DNA from: Granulibacter bethesdensis
GTDB taxonomy: Bacteria > Pseudomonadota > Alphaproteobacteria > Acetobacterales > Acetobacteraceae
DNA: 64,000 nt
Direction: 5' to 3'
NCBI RefSeq assembly: GCF_001889545.1
Contig: NZ_CP018194.1
Location: 1,400,501-1,464,500, forward strand
The notes beneath the pieces were generated by a model. That model was not told where the DNA came from and ran no database searches. It saw only the letters and a program-made list of their open reading frames with translations. Below, piece after piece: positions 16,194 through 24,692 of the stretch (within the stretch, counting starts at the first letter, position 1; each line of letters starts with the position of its first letter). A program made the translations under genes and the position numbers.

Positions 16194-17548
16194 CAGACGC
16201 TGCCCTTCAGTTGACGGCGAATCTCCGCCGCACGCTCTGGCTTGTTTACCTGCCGCCCGCGGGCAAGCGCCAAGGCATCCGCTGGTACGTCATCGACAAT
16301 AACGCTTCCAGCCCCCGTAATCGCCCCATTTCCAATCCTCACCGGGGCAACCAGCGCTGTATCGGAGCCGATAAACACATCGTCCCCGATCTCTGTACGG
16401 TGTTTGTGCACGCCGTCGTAATTACAGGTGATGGTGCCAGCGCCGATATTGGCACGCGCACCGACCTCGACATCCCCCAGATAAGTCAGGTGATTTGCTT
16501 TCGCGCCCTCGCCCAGCGTTGCCTGTTTCAGTTCAACGAAATTACCGACATGAGCCCCTGCCCCCAGAACACTGCCCGGACGCAGACGTGCATAAGGGCC
16601 GACCAGCGTATGCTGACCGACATGACATCCTTCCAGATGGCTGAAAGCACGGATTTCCGCCCCTTCCTCCACCGTGACGCCGGGGCCGAACACCACATGG
16701 GGACCGACCAGCACATCCGGCGCAAGCCTTGTGTCAGCCGAAAGAAAAACCGTGTCCGGCGCGGTCATGGTAACGCCGTTTTCCAGAGCCTGGCGGCGCA
16801 ATGCGATCTGGACCGTCGCTTCAGCCTCGGCGAGTTCCACTTTGCTGTTGATGCCGCGCAACTCTTCATAAGGGGCTTCAACAGCCGCGACATGCCCCCC
16901 CGCCGCAATCGCGAGCGGAATGATATCTCCCAGATAATACTCACCCTTGCTGTTGGCGTTATCGACACCACCCAGCCAGGCTGCCATTGACGCGGCATCG
17001 GCACAGAACACACCTGCATTACAGAGCGTTACAGCTCTTTCCTGCTCATTTGCCTCCGCATATTCGACGATGCGGGAAACATAGGCTCCGTTATGGAGCT
17101 TCTCCGTTATCACCCTGCCATAGCGTCCCGGCTCGGGCGGGCGCATGGCGAGCATGGCCAGCACCGCATCGCCCTGCCGGCGGCGCTGCACAAGGGCGTG
17201 CAGGGTTGCGGTCGAGATCAGGGGGTTATCCCCATACAGGATCGCAACCTCTCCCTGCTTCACCAGCGCCATCGCCTGCAGGGCGGCATGTGCGGTGCCA
17301 AGCCTTTCCTGTTGCACCACGGTGGGATGGGGGGCCGCTTCCCGGGCAACACTCTCCATATCCGGGCCGATGACCACCACGATATGGCTGAACACCTGCT
17401 CGCAGGCTGCAATCAGATGCCGCAGCATGGAGCGCCCTGCAATCTGGTGCAGAACCTTGGGGCGGGCGGACTTCATTCTCGTGCCGAGCCCGGCCGCAAG
17501 AATCACGGCGGTGCCGGCTGGCTGGGAGTAAGACGGGGTATGATCCAT
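16193..17548 (-). CDS. glmU: Bifunctional GlmU (glucosamine-1-P acetyltransferase / UDP-GlcNAc pyrophosphorylase)
   Basis: A 451-residue bifunctional enzyme. The N-terminal uridyltransferase shows the signature ILAAGLGTRMKSARPKVLH, and the C-terminal left-handed beta helix has hexapeptide repeats (GPHVVFGPGVTVEEGAEI, GAGTITCNYDG, FIGSDTALVAP). It acetylates glucosamine-1-phosphate and couples it to UTP, giving UDP-GlcNAc. Together with glmS (overlap of one base) it covers two of the three enzymes of the pathway; glmM is not in the window. It is divergent from gph, with about 70 bp between the two starts that must hold both promoters. Confidence 0.97.
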   Translation of the reverse strand: MDHTPSYSQPAGTAVILAAGLGTRMKSARPKVLHQIAGRSMLRHLIAACEQVFSHIVVVIGPDMESVAREAAPHPTVVQQERLGTAHAALQAMALVKQGEVAILYGDNPLISTATLHALVQRRRQGDAVLAMLAMRPPEPGRYGRVITEKLHNGAYVSRIVEYAEANEQERAVTLCNAGVFCADAASMAAWLGGVDNANSKGEYYLGDIIPLAIAAGGHVAAVEAPYEELRGINSKVELAEAEATVQIALRRQALENGVTMTAPDTVFLSADTRLAPDVLVGPHVVFGPGVTVEEGAEIRAFSHLEGCHVGQHTLVGPYARLRPGSVLGAGAHVGNFVELKQATLGEGAKANHLTYLGDVEVGARANIGAGTITCNYDGVHKHRTEIGDDVFIGSDTALVAPVRIGNGAITGAGSVIVDDVPADALALARGRQVNKPERAAEIRRQLKGSV

Positions 17549-17620
17549 GCGGAATCCGCTAGCGCTGCCAGCCGGTTCCTGTCAAAGCCTGAAAGATCAC
17601 TTCAGATTACGGAATGCGAC

Positions 17621-18268
17621 ATGCGCACGGTACTGCTGGATCTTGATGGAACACTGGTCGATTCGCTGCCTGACATCACCCATGTCCTGAATGGCACGCT
17701 GCAGCGTGCCGGGCTGCCGTCCTACACGCAGGCGGAGGTCGGGCCGATGGTCGGGGATGGCGCCCGTGCTTTGCTGACCCGGGCGGCCAATGGACGGGGA
17801 GCGACCCTGACCGAAGCAATGATGCAGGATTTCATGGCAGCCTATGCCGACCATGCGACCAGCCATTCCCGTTTGTATCCCGATGTTCCGGATACGTTGG
17901 CCGAGCTGAAAAAACGGGGCTGGACCTTGCTGGTTTGCACGAACAAACCTGCCGTTCCGGCGCAGGTCATTCTGGAAAATTTTGAAATAGCGTCTTTTTT
18001 TGCAGCGGTGGGCGCGGGAGACAGTTTTCCGGTTCGCAAACCTGATCCGGGCCATCTGCTCTCCACCCTTGCGCTCGCGGGAATGACGCCGGAAGGGGCG
18101 ATCATGGTGGGCGATCACAGCAACGATATTGATGCCGCAGGTTCAATTCCCATCCCCTCCGTCTGGGCGCGATGGGGATACGGCACCGATGCAATGGGTA
18201 CAGACGCTACGGCGATTGCCGAACGATTTTCCGACCTGCCAGACCTTCTGGATCGCCTTAAAGCCTAA
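17621..18268 (+). CDS. gph: Phosphoglycolate phosphatase (HAD superfamily)
   Basis: A 215-residue HAD hydrolase: motif I DLDGTLVDS (D7 nucleophile, D9), motif II VCTNKP, the motif III Lys in VRKPDPGHL, motif IV VGDHSNDIDAA. The C1 cap domain sits between I and II, as in Gph. It dephosphorylates 2-phosphoglycolate from DNA repair or metabolism, giving glycolate that GlcDE could oxidise. The frame is open upstream, but MRTVLLDLDGT is the normal N-terminus. It is divergent from glmU and overlaps the convergent DUF3108 gene by 4 bp. A 22-nt stretch (18140-18161) just after motif IV matches the tRNA-Ser 3' end at 20 positions; the protein stays in register with its family there. Confidence 0.9.
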   Translation: MRTVLLDLDGTLVDSLPDITHVLNGTLQRAGLPSYTQAEVGPMVGDGARALLTRAANGRGATLTEAMMQDFMAAYADHATSHSRLYPDVPDTLAELKKRGWTLLVCTNKPAVPAQVILENFEIASFFAAVGAGDSFPVRKPDPGHLLSTLALAGMTPEGAIMVGDHSNDIDAAGSIPIPSVWARWGYGTDAMGTDATAIAERFSDLPDLLDRLKA

Positions 18269-19230
18269 CCCTGCGGGGCGCTGATGCTATCCAGATAGAA
18301 GGTAATGCTCCCCATCCAGCGCGACTTTACATCATCAAAGCGCATGCGGATGGGGAATACCTGGGCTGGTCCTGCCGGTCCCAGCCACGCCGTTGCATGC
18401 CATGGTCTGGATGCGGGAATACCGGCACTTTCGACTGCCTGCTTCTGCCCGACAATATCGCAACGCATCGTCTGAACCGGTCTTGGTTCATCACTGACTG
18501 GTGAAAGCAACTGATCGGTCCCGCTCAGCGTGGAATGAATCGTTGCAATACGCCGCCCGTCAAAGGTGGTTGTGGCTCCCGCACAGCCACCCGACAAGGC
18601 TGCCTGATGCGTGAGGGCAACCATCGCACTCAGACTGTCCAGTGCGATATGCTTGAACGGAAAAGTGGAAATCTTGTGCACTGCATCTTCCGGCCCCAGC
18701 CTGATCCCGCTTGGCTGTCCCTTGCGATAGAGAACCTCTGTCACACTCTGTCGTCCGTTAACGGAACCGGTGCTGAGAAACAGGGATGGCACGGGGGAGC
18801 CATCCTGCCAGTCTCCAGCAGCCTCGGTGATTGACCAGGTGGAGCGTATCCATTGCAGGATTCCCGCCGTCCGGGATTCCAGCAATACGTGATAATGCAT
18901 GTCGTTCCAGACCACCCGCACGATCACATCCGCAACATGCAATCCTCTGGCATAGGCGTGGTAGGTGGCAATAATGGCTGTATTGGCAGATGGCTCGTCG
19001 GCCTCGATACGGTCGGGCAGGCGAACCGGCATATGAGCCAACTGGACCCCAGAGGGAGATATCGGGGGAGATATATCGGGTGATAGGCTATGGGATCCTT
19101 CCTGTGATCCTCCCTGAGTGGCCGTCGTCTGGGCCATCCCATGGCCTGCCAGAACGCAATATCCCGCAATGATCGCTGTGGCGAGGCATACCCTGTTTAC
19201 GGCAGTACCTGATTTATGAACCGGTTCCAT
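18265..19230 (-). CDS. DUF3108 family exported protein
   Basis: A 321-residue exported protein. A signal peptide (VCLATAIIAGYCVLAGHGMAQ) and a low-complexity Ser/Pro-rich linker (about residues 38-65) precede a DUF3108 domain: ATYHAYARGLHVADVIVRV, then HYHVLLESRTAG and W-rich strands, and a C-terminal GSITFYLDS. The family is predicted to be a periplasmic or outer-membrane-linked beta-rich protein of unknown function. The start is uncertain by a few codons. It is convergent with gph (4-bp overlap) and about 160 bp from tRNA-Val. Confidence 0.8.
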   Translation of the reverse strand: MEPVHKSGTAVNRVCLATAIIAGYCVLAGHGMAQTTATQGGSQEGSHSLSPDISPPISPSGVQLAHMPVRLPDRIEADEPSANTAIIATYHAYARGLHVADVIVRVVWNDMHYHVLLESRTAGILQWIRSTWSITEAAGDWQDGSPVPSLFLSTGSVNGRQSVTEVLYRKGQPSGIRLGPEDAVHKISTFPFKHIALDSLSAMVALTHQAALSGGCAGATTTFDGRRIATIHSTLSGTDQLLSPVSDEPRPVQTMRCDIVGQKQAVESAGIPASRPWHATAWLGPAGPAQVFPIRMRFDDVKSRWMGSITFYLDSISAPQG

Positions 19231-19377
19231 GATTACGCCCCATTCTCCATGATCTGTGAAAATACGGCTGCCACAATTTCAGCGACCCTGAACTGAAAGA
19301 TACCGCCCGAAAAAACACCTCTGTCCGTCAAATCTCCCGAAAGGAGGGCTTGCCACCATCCGCATTCCGTCATAGAA

Positions 19378-19398
19378 CGCGCCCATCGGATGGGCGCG
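19378..19398 (+). promoter_or_regulatory. Leader palindrome overlapping the tRNA-Val 5' end
   Basis: CGCGCCCATC (19378-19387) and GATGGGCGCG (19389-19398) are exact complements around a single G. The right arm contains the first seven bases of the tRNA (GGGCGCG), and the left arm contains CGCGCCC, identical to the tRNA's own 3' acceptor strand (19456-19462). The precursor could therefore fold its 5' end onto the leader instead of onto the 3' end. Confidence 0.5.
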
Positions 19399-19466
19399 TA
19401 GCTCAGCGGGAGAGCATCGCCTTCACACGGCGGGGGTCACAGGTTCAATCCCTGTCGCGCCCACCA
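19392..19466 (+). tRNA. tRNA-Val (anticodon CAC)
   Basis: A 75-nt tRNA with CCA encoded. Acceptor GGGCGCG (19392-19398) pairs with CGCGCCC (19456-19462), discriminator A, CCA at 19464-19466. The D-arm is GCTC...GAGC. The anticodon CAC is at 19434-19436 in the loop TTCACAC, giving valine for GUG codons. The T-arm has GGTTCAATCCC. Confidence 0.96.
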
Positions 19467-19541
19467 TCCTTTACCAGACACAGTATGGCCAAAATCCTTA
19501 AAACACAAGAATGAACCGCACGCTGTTACAATCGTGCGAAA

Positions 19542-20174
19542 TCATTCCATCGGTTGATCCAGGCTGTCGGAATCGCTGAATCTGTCATTCAGCCTGAACC
19601 ACGCAATCCGATTGATCTGATCCAGAGCCTCCTGCCTTTCCTCCCTTTCGGTTCTGCGCAGGCGCGCTTTCATCGCTGCGATAATGCTGTCAGGATCATG
19701 CCCCCTCACCGCGATGATAAAGGGATAACCGAAGCGTTCACGATAGGCGCGGTTGAGCGTTACCAGACTATGCCGGCGTGCATCGTCGCACGCATCAAGT
19801 CCTGCCCCATGCTGTTCGGAACGTGATTCAGGGGTCAACTGCATTGCCCTGTCCGGCGCCAATTCCGGATGGGCGTTGATCAGGGAAAGCTGTAAGGGCG
19901 GGTCAGCGCTGTGCACTGCCTGTGTCAACGCTGCATGCAGGCTATGGATATCCCCAAAAGGCTCTGCCCGCCAAGCATGTTCGGCAACCCATGGCGAGCG
20001 TTCGTAAATTCCTTCCAGCATCGCCATAAATTCTTCCCGTGGCATATTCCGGCTGAACGGCCAGCAGGGCTGACGGTTTCCATCCATGATGCACCATTCC
20101 CTCTCTTGGCAGAGCATCCGCCAGCCTGCGATGCTGGCAGCCCCTGACGAGACATCATTAAAGCCGTCCATCAT
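19542..20174 (-). CDS. uraD: OHCU decarboxylase UraD
   Basis: 2-oxo-4-hydroxy-4-carboxy-5-ureidoimidazoline decarboxylase, the last step from urate to S-allantoin. The family helical bundle is clear from MPREEFMAMLEGIYERSPWVAE onward, with SLHAALTQAV carrying the expected catalytic His, LINAHPELA, and the C-terminal FGYPFIIAVRG. The 210-residue frame is about 40 longer than the usual 165-170; an ATG at 20087 (30th codon), with GAGGG upstream, is a likely alternative start. It is divergent from uraH with 20 bp between the outer starts, which also favours the shorter form. Confidence 0.9.
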   Translation of the reverse strand: MMDGFNDVSSGAASIAGWRMLCQEREWCIMDGNRQPCWPFSRNMPREEFMAMLEGIYERSPWVAEHAWRAEPFGDIHSLHAALTQAVHSADPPLQLSLINAHPELAPDRAMQLTPESRSEQHGAGLDACDDARRHSLVTLNRAYRERFGYPFIIAVRGHDPDSIIAAMKARLRRTEREERQEALDQINRIAWFRLNDRFSDSDSLDQPME

Positions 20175-20194
20175 CAGCAGACAAAGGCATCTGA

Positions 20195-20542
20195 ATGGGA
20201 CAACTTACCACGCATGTTCTCGATACGGCACGGGGCGTGCCGGCCGCAGGCATTCCGGTGCGGCTTTATCGCCAGGGGGAGCCTGAACCCCTCATCACGA
20301 CAATCACCAACAAGGATGGTCGCTGTGATACGCCATTGTTGCATGGAGCAGCGCTGATTGCCGGACGCTATGAACTTGCTTTCGATGTAGGAGCCTATTT
20401 CGCCGCCCGGGATTCCTCCCTGCCGGATCCGCCATTTCTGGAGACAGTGCGTCTGGCGGTCGGGCTTTCTGACCCGTCCGCGCATTATCATGTACCGCTG
20501 CTGGTCTCCCCATGGGGTTACACCACCTATCGGGGCAGTTGA
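20195..20542 (+). CDS. uraH: 5-hydroxyisourate hydrolase (HIUase, transthyretin-like)
   Basis: A 115-residue transthyretin-related protein with the two diagnostic ends: N-terminal LTTHVLDTARGVPAAGIPV with the catalytic His, and the C-terminal tetrapeptide YRGS. It hydrolyses 5-hydroxyisourate, the product of urate oxidation, to OHCU, the substrate of UraD. No signal peptide is visible, so it is cytoplasmic. puuD starts 3 bp after its stop, so the two are in one operon, and uraD is divergent. Confidence 0.96.
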   Translation: MGQLTTHVLDTARGVPAAGIPVRLYRQGEPEPLITTITNKDGRCDTPLLHGAALIAGRYELAFDVGAYFAARDSSLPDPPFLETVRLAVGLSDPSAHYHVPLLVSPWGYTTYRGS

Positions 20543-20545
20543 GCG

Positions 20546-21742
20546 ATGAACCTGCTTGTTCCTTATCTCGGCAGTTGGCTGGAACTGCTTTTCCGCTGGT
20601 TCCATGTAGTGGCCGGCATCGCGTGGATCGGTGAATCGTTCTATTTCGTGATGCTGGATCGCGGTTTACGGTCCCCTCCCCCTGATGCGGCATCCCGTGG
20701 CGTGGCTGGAGAGCAATGGGCCGTGCATGGTGGCGGATTCTACCATATGCAACGCTATCGCATCGCACCGCCTGATCTGCCGCATGAGCTGCACTGGTCG
20801 AAATGGAAAGCCTACGCCACCTGGCTAAGTGGTTTCGCGCTGCTCAGCGCGCTCTATCTGGCCCAGCCGGGATTATATCTGGTTGATCCTGACGTCATGG
20901 CGCTGCCCCCTTATGGTGCATCAGTGCTAGCGGTCGGATTTCTGATCGCGGGATGGGTCATCTACGATGGTTTATGCCGCTTGCTTGGTACACGTGATCT
21001 CGCTCTTTCCGTGGCAGTGGGGCTGTTCGTCATCGGAGCCTCCTGGGCAGGAACCCATCTGTTCTCGGGCCGCGCCGCTTTCCTGATCGTCGGAGCAATG
21101 CTCGCCACGATTATGGCGGCCAATGTGCTGATGGTGATTATCCCCGGCCAGAAAACCATGGTTGCCGCCATGATGCGCGGAGAAACACCCGATCCCGAAC
21201 CGGGACGCAGAGGGCGGCAAAGATCGGTTCACAATACCTATTTCACCTTGCCGGTCGTCTTTACGATGATCAGCAATCACTACGCCTTCACCTTCGCGGA
21301 TCATGATCGATGGGTCATGCTCTGTGCGATCATGCTGGCCGGGGCGCTGACAAGACAGTTTTTCGTCGCCTGGCACGAAGGCCGGCGCGTCTGGGCGTTG
21401 CCTGTCTCCGCCTCGATTATCATGGCAGCAGTGATTGTATGGAGAGCACCATATCCTCTGCCTGAGACCGAAAAAAACAGGGCCGCAGCCCCCTCCTTTT
21501 CCCGGATCGCGACCATCGTGCAGAACCGCTGCACGCCATGCCATTCTGCTCATCCCACATTGATGGAAAGTGCTCCGGCTGGTCTGGCGCTTGATACGGC
21601 CACCTCCATCATGGCCAATGCATTGCGCATTCAGCAGCAAGCCTCTGTGCTGAAAACCATGCCGCTGGGTAATGCCACGCATATGACCGAGGAAGAGCGA
21701 TCCGCCATGACACGCTGGGTCGAAAGCATGCACCACCCTTGA
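20546..21742 (+). CDS. puuD: Membrane-bound urate hydroxylase PuuD with cytochrome c domain
   Basis: A 398-residue integral-membrane urate oxidase of the PuuD type. About eight transmembrane helices start with WLELLFRWFHVVAGIAWIGE and include HNTYFTLPVVFTMISNHY. The last 85 residues form a periplasmic cytochrome c with the heme motif CTPCH and a likely Met ligand in LKTMPLGNATHMT. Electrons from urate would pass through the heme to the respiratory chain rather than making H2O2 as soluble uricase does. It completes the urate-to-allantoin set with uraH (3 bp upstream) and uraD. No xanthine dehydrogenase or allantoinase gene is in view. Confidence 0.93.
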   Translation: MNLLVPYLGSWLELLFRWFHVVAGIAWIGESFYFVMLDRGLRSPPPDAASRGVAGEQWAVHGGGFYHMQRYRIAPPDLPHELHWSKWKAYATWLSGFALLSALYLAQPGLYLVDPDVMALPPYGASVLAVGFLIAGWVIYDGLCRLLGTRDLALSVAVGLFVIGASWAGTHLFSGRAAFLIVGAMLATIMAANVLMVIIPGQKTMVAAMMRGETPDPEPGRRGRQRSVHNTYFTLPVVFTMISNHYAFTFADHDRWVMLCAIMLAGALTRQFFVAWHEGRRVWALPVSASIIMAAVIVWRAPYPLPETEKNRAAAPSFSRIATIVQNRCTPCHSAHPTLMESAPAGLALDTATSIMANALRIQQQASVLKTMPLGNATHMTEEERSAMTRWVESMHHP

Positions 21743-21754
21743 CGAACAAAAATC

Positions 21755-22372
21755 TCAGATACTCTCCCGGCCTGCTGAGCCGTGATGCACCCGGTCCGCC
21801 GTCACAGACCGACCACCATGAGCATGCCCGGATGCACAGAAAGGAAAGAAATCTTTCGGCAGCACAATACAGGCCGTCTGCCTCAACCCGACCAGACTGC
21901 TGGCCGGGCTGACCCCGGTGGCCGATCCAGCCCCCCAGAGCGCAAGCGCCACGATCAGCGGCTCAAATGCCGACCCGGTGCGACACAGCGGCAAGGCCCA
22001 GGTGCCTTTCAGTGGCCAACCCAGCCTCAACCCGGCCGGCGTCAGAAGATCAGCCGCCAGATGCGACAGATACCCAGTTACCAGGGGATCAATGATGGTT
22101 CGTGGCAGCCGGGAATGCTGCATTGCCCAGCCGCAGGCAATGATTGCCAGCAGGGAATGGGTCACGCCCCGATGGCCGAAAGCCTTGCTCAACCCGATCG
22201 ACAAACTACCCAGACGCTGGCCGACCCATGATTTCGGGTGATCCACATCCGGCAACAGCGCACCAGCCACGGCAAGCGCCAGCCCTGCCGCATCGGCAGG
22301 CGGAAGGCCCAGCTTCGGCGCAACGATCAGCCACGCTGCCGCGCCAAGCGCCACGTGGGAGCCAGCCATCAT
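21755..22372 (-). CDS. YdjM-like (DUF457) membrane-bound metal-dependent hydrolase
   Basis: A 205-residue inner-membrane protein of the YdjM/DUF457 family. The conserved metal-binding motifs are present: MAGSHVALGA at the N-terminus, LLPDVDHPKSW, and FGHRGVTHSLLA, followed by GYLSHLAADLLTPAG. About four hydrophobic helices are visible. In E. coli YdjM is LexA-controlled, but I see no SOS box here. The activity is predicted only. The C-terminal 35 residues are less conserved in character. It ends 12 bp from the convergent puuD gene and is divergent from sthA. Confidence 0.88.
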   Translation of the reverse strand: MMAGSHVALGAAAWLIVAPKLGLPPADAAGLALAVAGALLPDVDHPKSWVGQRLGSLSIGLSKAFGHRGVTHSLLAIIACGWAMQHSRLPRTIIDPLVTGYLSHLAADLLTPAGLRLGWPLKGTWALPLCRTGSAFEPLIVALALWGAGSATGVSPASSLVGLRQTACIVLPKDFFPFCASGHAHGGRSVTADRVHHGSAGRESI

Positions 22373-22553
22373 CGCGAAACGCCCGTGTCTAAAAAACGGG
22401 CACCATCACTAAAGTGAGAGAATCGGCTCCACAAGGTTGATTCTGAATAATTTTTTAAACTGTGTCTCAGGCGGTTCCCCTGCGCGGACAAAACTGGGAA
22501 GACTATACTCAGGCTCAGGCGACACTTTATCAACAAGGCGGGACATTCTTCGT

Positions 22554-24044
22554 ATGGTGAGCCTCGATAGTTCAGCGATCCCTTCCACCGAGCAGATTTA
22601 CGATCTGATCGTCATTGGCAGCGGCCCTGCCGGGCGCAGGGCGGCCATTCAGGCTGCCAAGCTCGGCCATACCGTGCTGGTAGTAGAGCGAGGGCAAAAA
22701 GTAGGCGGCGTTTCGGTCCATACCGGCACAATCCCCTCCAAAACCCTGCGGGAGACGGTTCTCAACCTGTCAGGCTGGCGGGAACGGGGATTTTACGGCC
22801 GTTCCTATCGGGTCAAAAAGGATATCGAGGCCAATGATCTGATGAACCGTCTGCACATCACACTGTCACATGAGGTGGATGTGCTGGAACACCAATTCTC
22901 TCGCAACCGCGTCCGTACCATCCATGGCGTGGCACGCTTTCTGGACCGGGAGCATGTCGAGATCACGACCGCTCCGGAAATAAGCTTTGTAGCCCAGGCG
23001 GCCCGCATTCTTATTGCAGTAGGCACTGTACCGCACCGGCCTGCCAATATTCCGTTCGACGGCAGGACGGTTCTCGATAGCGACGAAATTATCTCTATTC
23101 CTACCCTGCCTCGCAGTCTGACGGTTATCGGAGCGGGTGTGATCGGCGTTGAATACGCAACGATTTTCCATGCCCTTGATATCAAGGTCACGCTGGTCGA
23201 GCCTCGCAAGACATTGCTGGATTTCATCGACAGCGAGTTGGTGGATGACTTTCTGCATCAACTTCGTGATTCCGGCATGACGATCCGCCTCGGCTCGGCA
23301 GTCGAAGGCATCGTTTTCGAAAACGACCATCCGGTCACACTTCTCGAAGGCGGCAGGCGTCTCCCCTCTGACATGGTGCTCTATGCAGCCGGACGAAGCG
23401 GCGCCGTCGAGGGGCTGGGACTGGAAACCATCGGACTGGTCCCGGACAAGCGTGGACGCCTGAGCGTCAATCCCCAGACCATGGAAACATCGGTTCCCGG
23501 TATTTATGCAGCCGGTGACATTATCGGCTTCCCCAGCCTTGCCTCCACCTCCATGGAACAGGGGCGCATTGCCGCCTGTCATGCTTTCGATGCGCCCTCA
23601 CCACCTGCACCGGATTATTTTCCCTACGGTATCTATTCCGTGCCGGAAATGTCGACGGTCGGGTTGACCGAGGAACAGGTCAAGGAACGGCATATTCCTT
23701 ATGAATGCGGGATTGCCCGCTTCAGGGAAACCTCACGCGGGCATATCATGGGCCTGTCGAATGGACTCATGAAGATGATCTTCTCCCTCAAAACCCGCCG
23801 CCTGCTGGGCGTACATATCGTAGGAGAAGGTGCGACGGAGCTGATCCATATCGGGCAGGCCGTGCTGAACCTGCATGGCACGCTGGATTACTTCATCGAC
23901 AACACATTCAATTATCCGACCCTTGCAGAAGCCTACAAGATCGCTGCGCTGGATGCCTGGAACCGCATGGCCTATGAAGCGCCCTTGCCCACAGCCCCAC
24001 TTCCGGCTGATCCAGTGCCGGGCGTGCCCAGCACCACAGCCTGA
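22554..24044 (+). CDS. sthA: Soluble (Si-specific) NAD(P)+ transhydrogenase
   Basis: A 496-residue flavoprotein of the pyridine nucleotide-disulfide oxidoreductase family. The FAD-binding GSGPAGRRAA is near the N-terminus, the NAD(P)-binding GAGVIGVEYA in the middle, and the second FAD contact in YAAGDIIGFPSLAS. Where dihydrolipoamide dehydrogenase has a redox Cys pair, this protein has HTGTIPSKTLRE with no Cys, the diagnostic of SthA. It equilibrates NADPH and NADH. I chose the ATG at 22554 because DLIVIGSGPAG then begins about 20 residues in; the frame is open further upstream. Confidence 0.94.
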   Translation: MVSLDSSAIPSTEQIYDLIVIGSGPAGRRAAIQAAKLGHTVLVVERGQKVGGVSVHTGTIPSKTLRETVLNLSGWRERGFYGRSYRVKKDIEANDLMNRLHITLSHEVDVLEHQFSRNRVRTIHGVARFLDREHVEITTAPEISFVAQAARILIAVGTVPHRPANIPFDGRTVLDSDEIISIPTLPRSLTVIGAGVIGVEYATIFHALDIKVTLVEPRKTLLDFIDSELVDDFLHQLRDSGMTIRLGSAVEGIVFENDHPVTLLEGGRRLPSDMVLYAAGRSGAVEGLGLETIGLVPDKRGRLSVNPQTMETSVPGIYAAGDIIGFPSLASTSMEQGRIAACHAFDAPSPPAPDYFPYGIYSVPEMSTVGLTEEQVKERHIPYECGIARFRETSRGHIMGLSNGLMKMIFSLKTRRLLGVHIVGEGATELIHIGQAVLNLHGTLDYFIDNTFNYPTLAEAYKIAALDAWNRMAYEAPLPTAPLPADPVPGVPSTTA

Positions 24045-24050
24045 AAACAG

Positions 24051-24088
24051 AAAAGACGGTTACACCCGGGTTGCCGGGCGTGACCGTC
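24051..24088 (-). terminator. Terminator between sthA and yajC
   Basis: GACGGTTACACCCGG (24055-24069) and the complementary arm ending in ACCGTC (24088) form a stem of about 15 bp with one mismatch and a 4-base loop. On the minus strand it is followed by TTTTCTGTTTTC, so it ends yajC; it may also slow sthA transcription from the other side. Confidence 0.65.
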
Positions 24089-24136
24089 TCATTTGATCCG
24101 AGACTGATAGTGACGGCATTATCTGTCTGTAAGCGA

Positions 24137-24505
24137 TCAGCCAGCCTTGGCAGCCGCCTTCGTGTCATTGGCCGCCTGCGGATTGATGACGCTGGCGATG
24201 GTATCGCGCAGCACGATCACTTTAACATTCGGCGCAATCTCAACCTCGATTTCAGGAGTACCGTCGGTGGCCTTCACCACACGGCCGACAATACCGCCAG
24301 ACGTCACAATCTGATCGCCGCGCTTGAGGCCGGCAAGAGTGGCTTTCAACTTCTTCGCCTGCTGCTGCTGAGGACGAATCAGCAGAAAATAGAACACACC
24401 AAACACCAGCAGCAGCGGCAGATACTGCATCATCTCGGTGGTACCCACGCCTCCGGCAGACTGGGCGAAGGCCGGGGTGATCAAGTTTGGAAACATCGTA
24501 TGCAC
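24137..24505 (-). CDS. yajC: Sec translocase accessory subunit YajC
   Basis: A 122-residue protein with one N-terminal transmembrane helix (MQYLPLLLVFGVFYFLLIRPQQQQ) carrying the YajC hallmark RPQQ, followed by a cytoplasmic KLKATLAGLKRGDQIVTSGGIVG domain. It belongs to the SecDF-YajC complex that assists protein export. Before the helix there is a 25-residue segment that could act as a weak signal sequence (LITPAFAQS). secD and secF, which usually follow yajC, are not here: the next gene is sthA, convergent. An ATG at 24496 is an alternative start. It is divergent from a DUF815 ATPase gene. Confidence 0.94.
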   Translation of the reverse strand: MHTMFPNLITPAFAQSAGGVGTTEMMQYLPLLLVFGVFYFLLIRPQQQQAKKLKATLAGLKRGDQIVTSGGIVGRVVKATDGTPEIEVEIAPNVKVIVLRDTIASVINPQAANDTKAAAKAG

Positions 24506-24692
24506 CTTGATGATGTGGCAGAGGCAGGGAAAGACACGGCCTGAACCGCAACGGGCCGGTGCCGCACCATAAATTCTGCTCCCGCTCGCTTCAAGGCCGC
24601 TTTCTCACAGCACCGCTATGCCCGGTTGCTTCGCAGGCTTCTCCGCATATCCGAAATCCGGTGATATACAACCCCTGTCTTCAGAGGGATTG

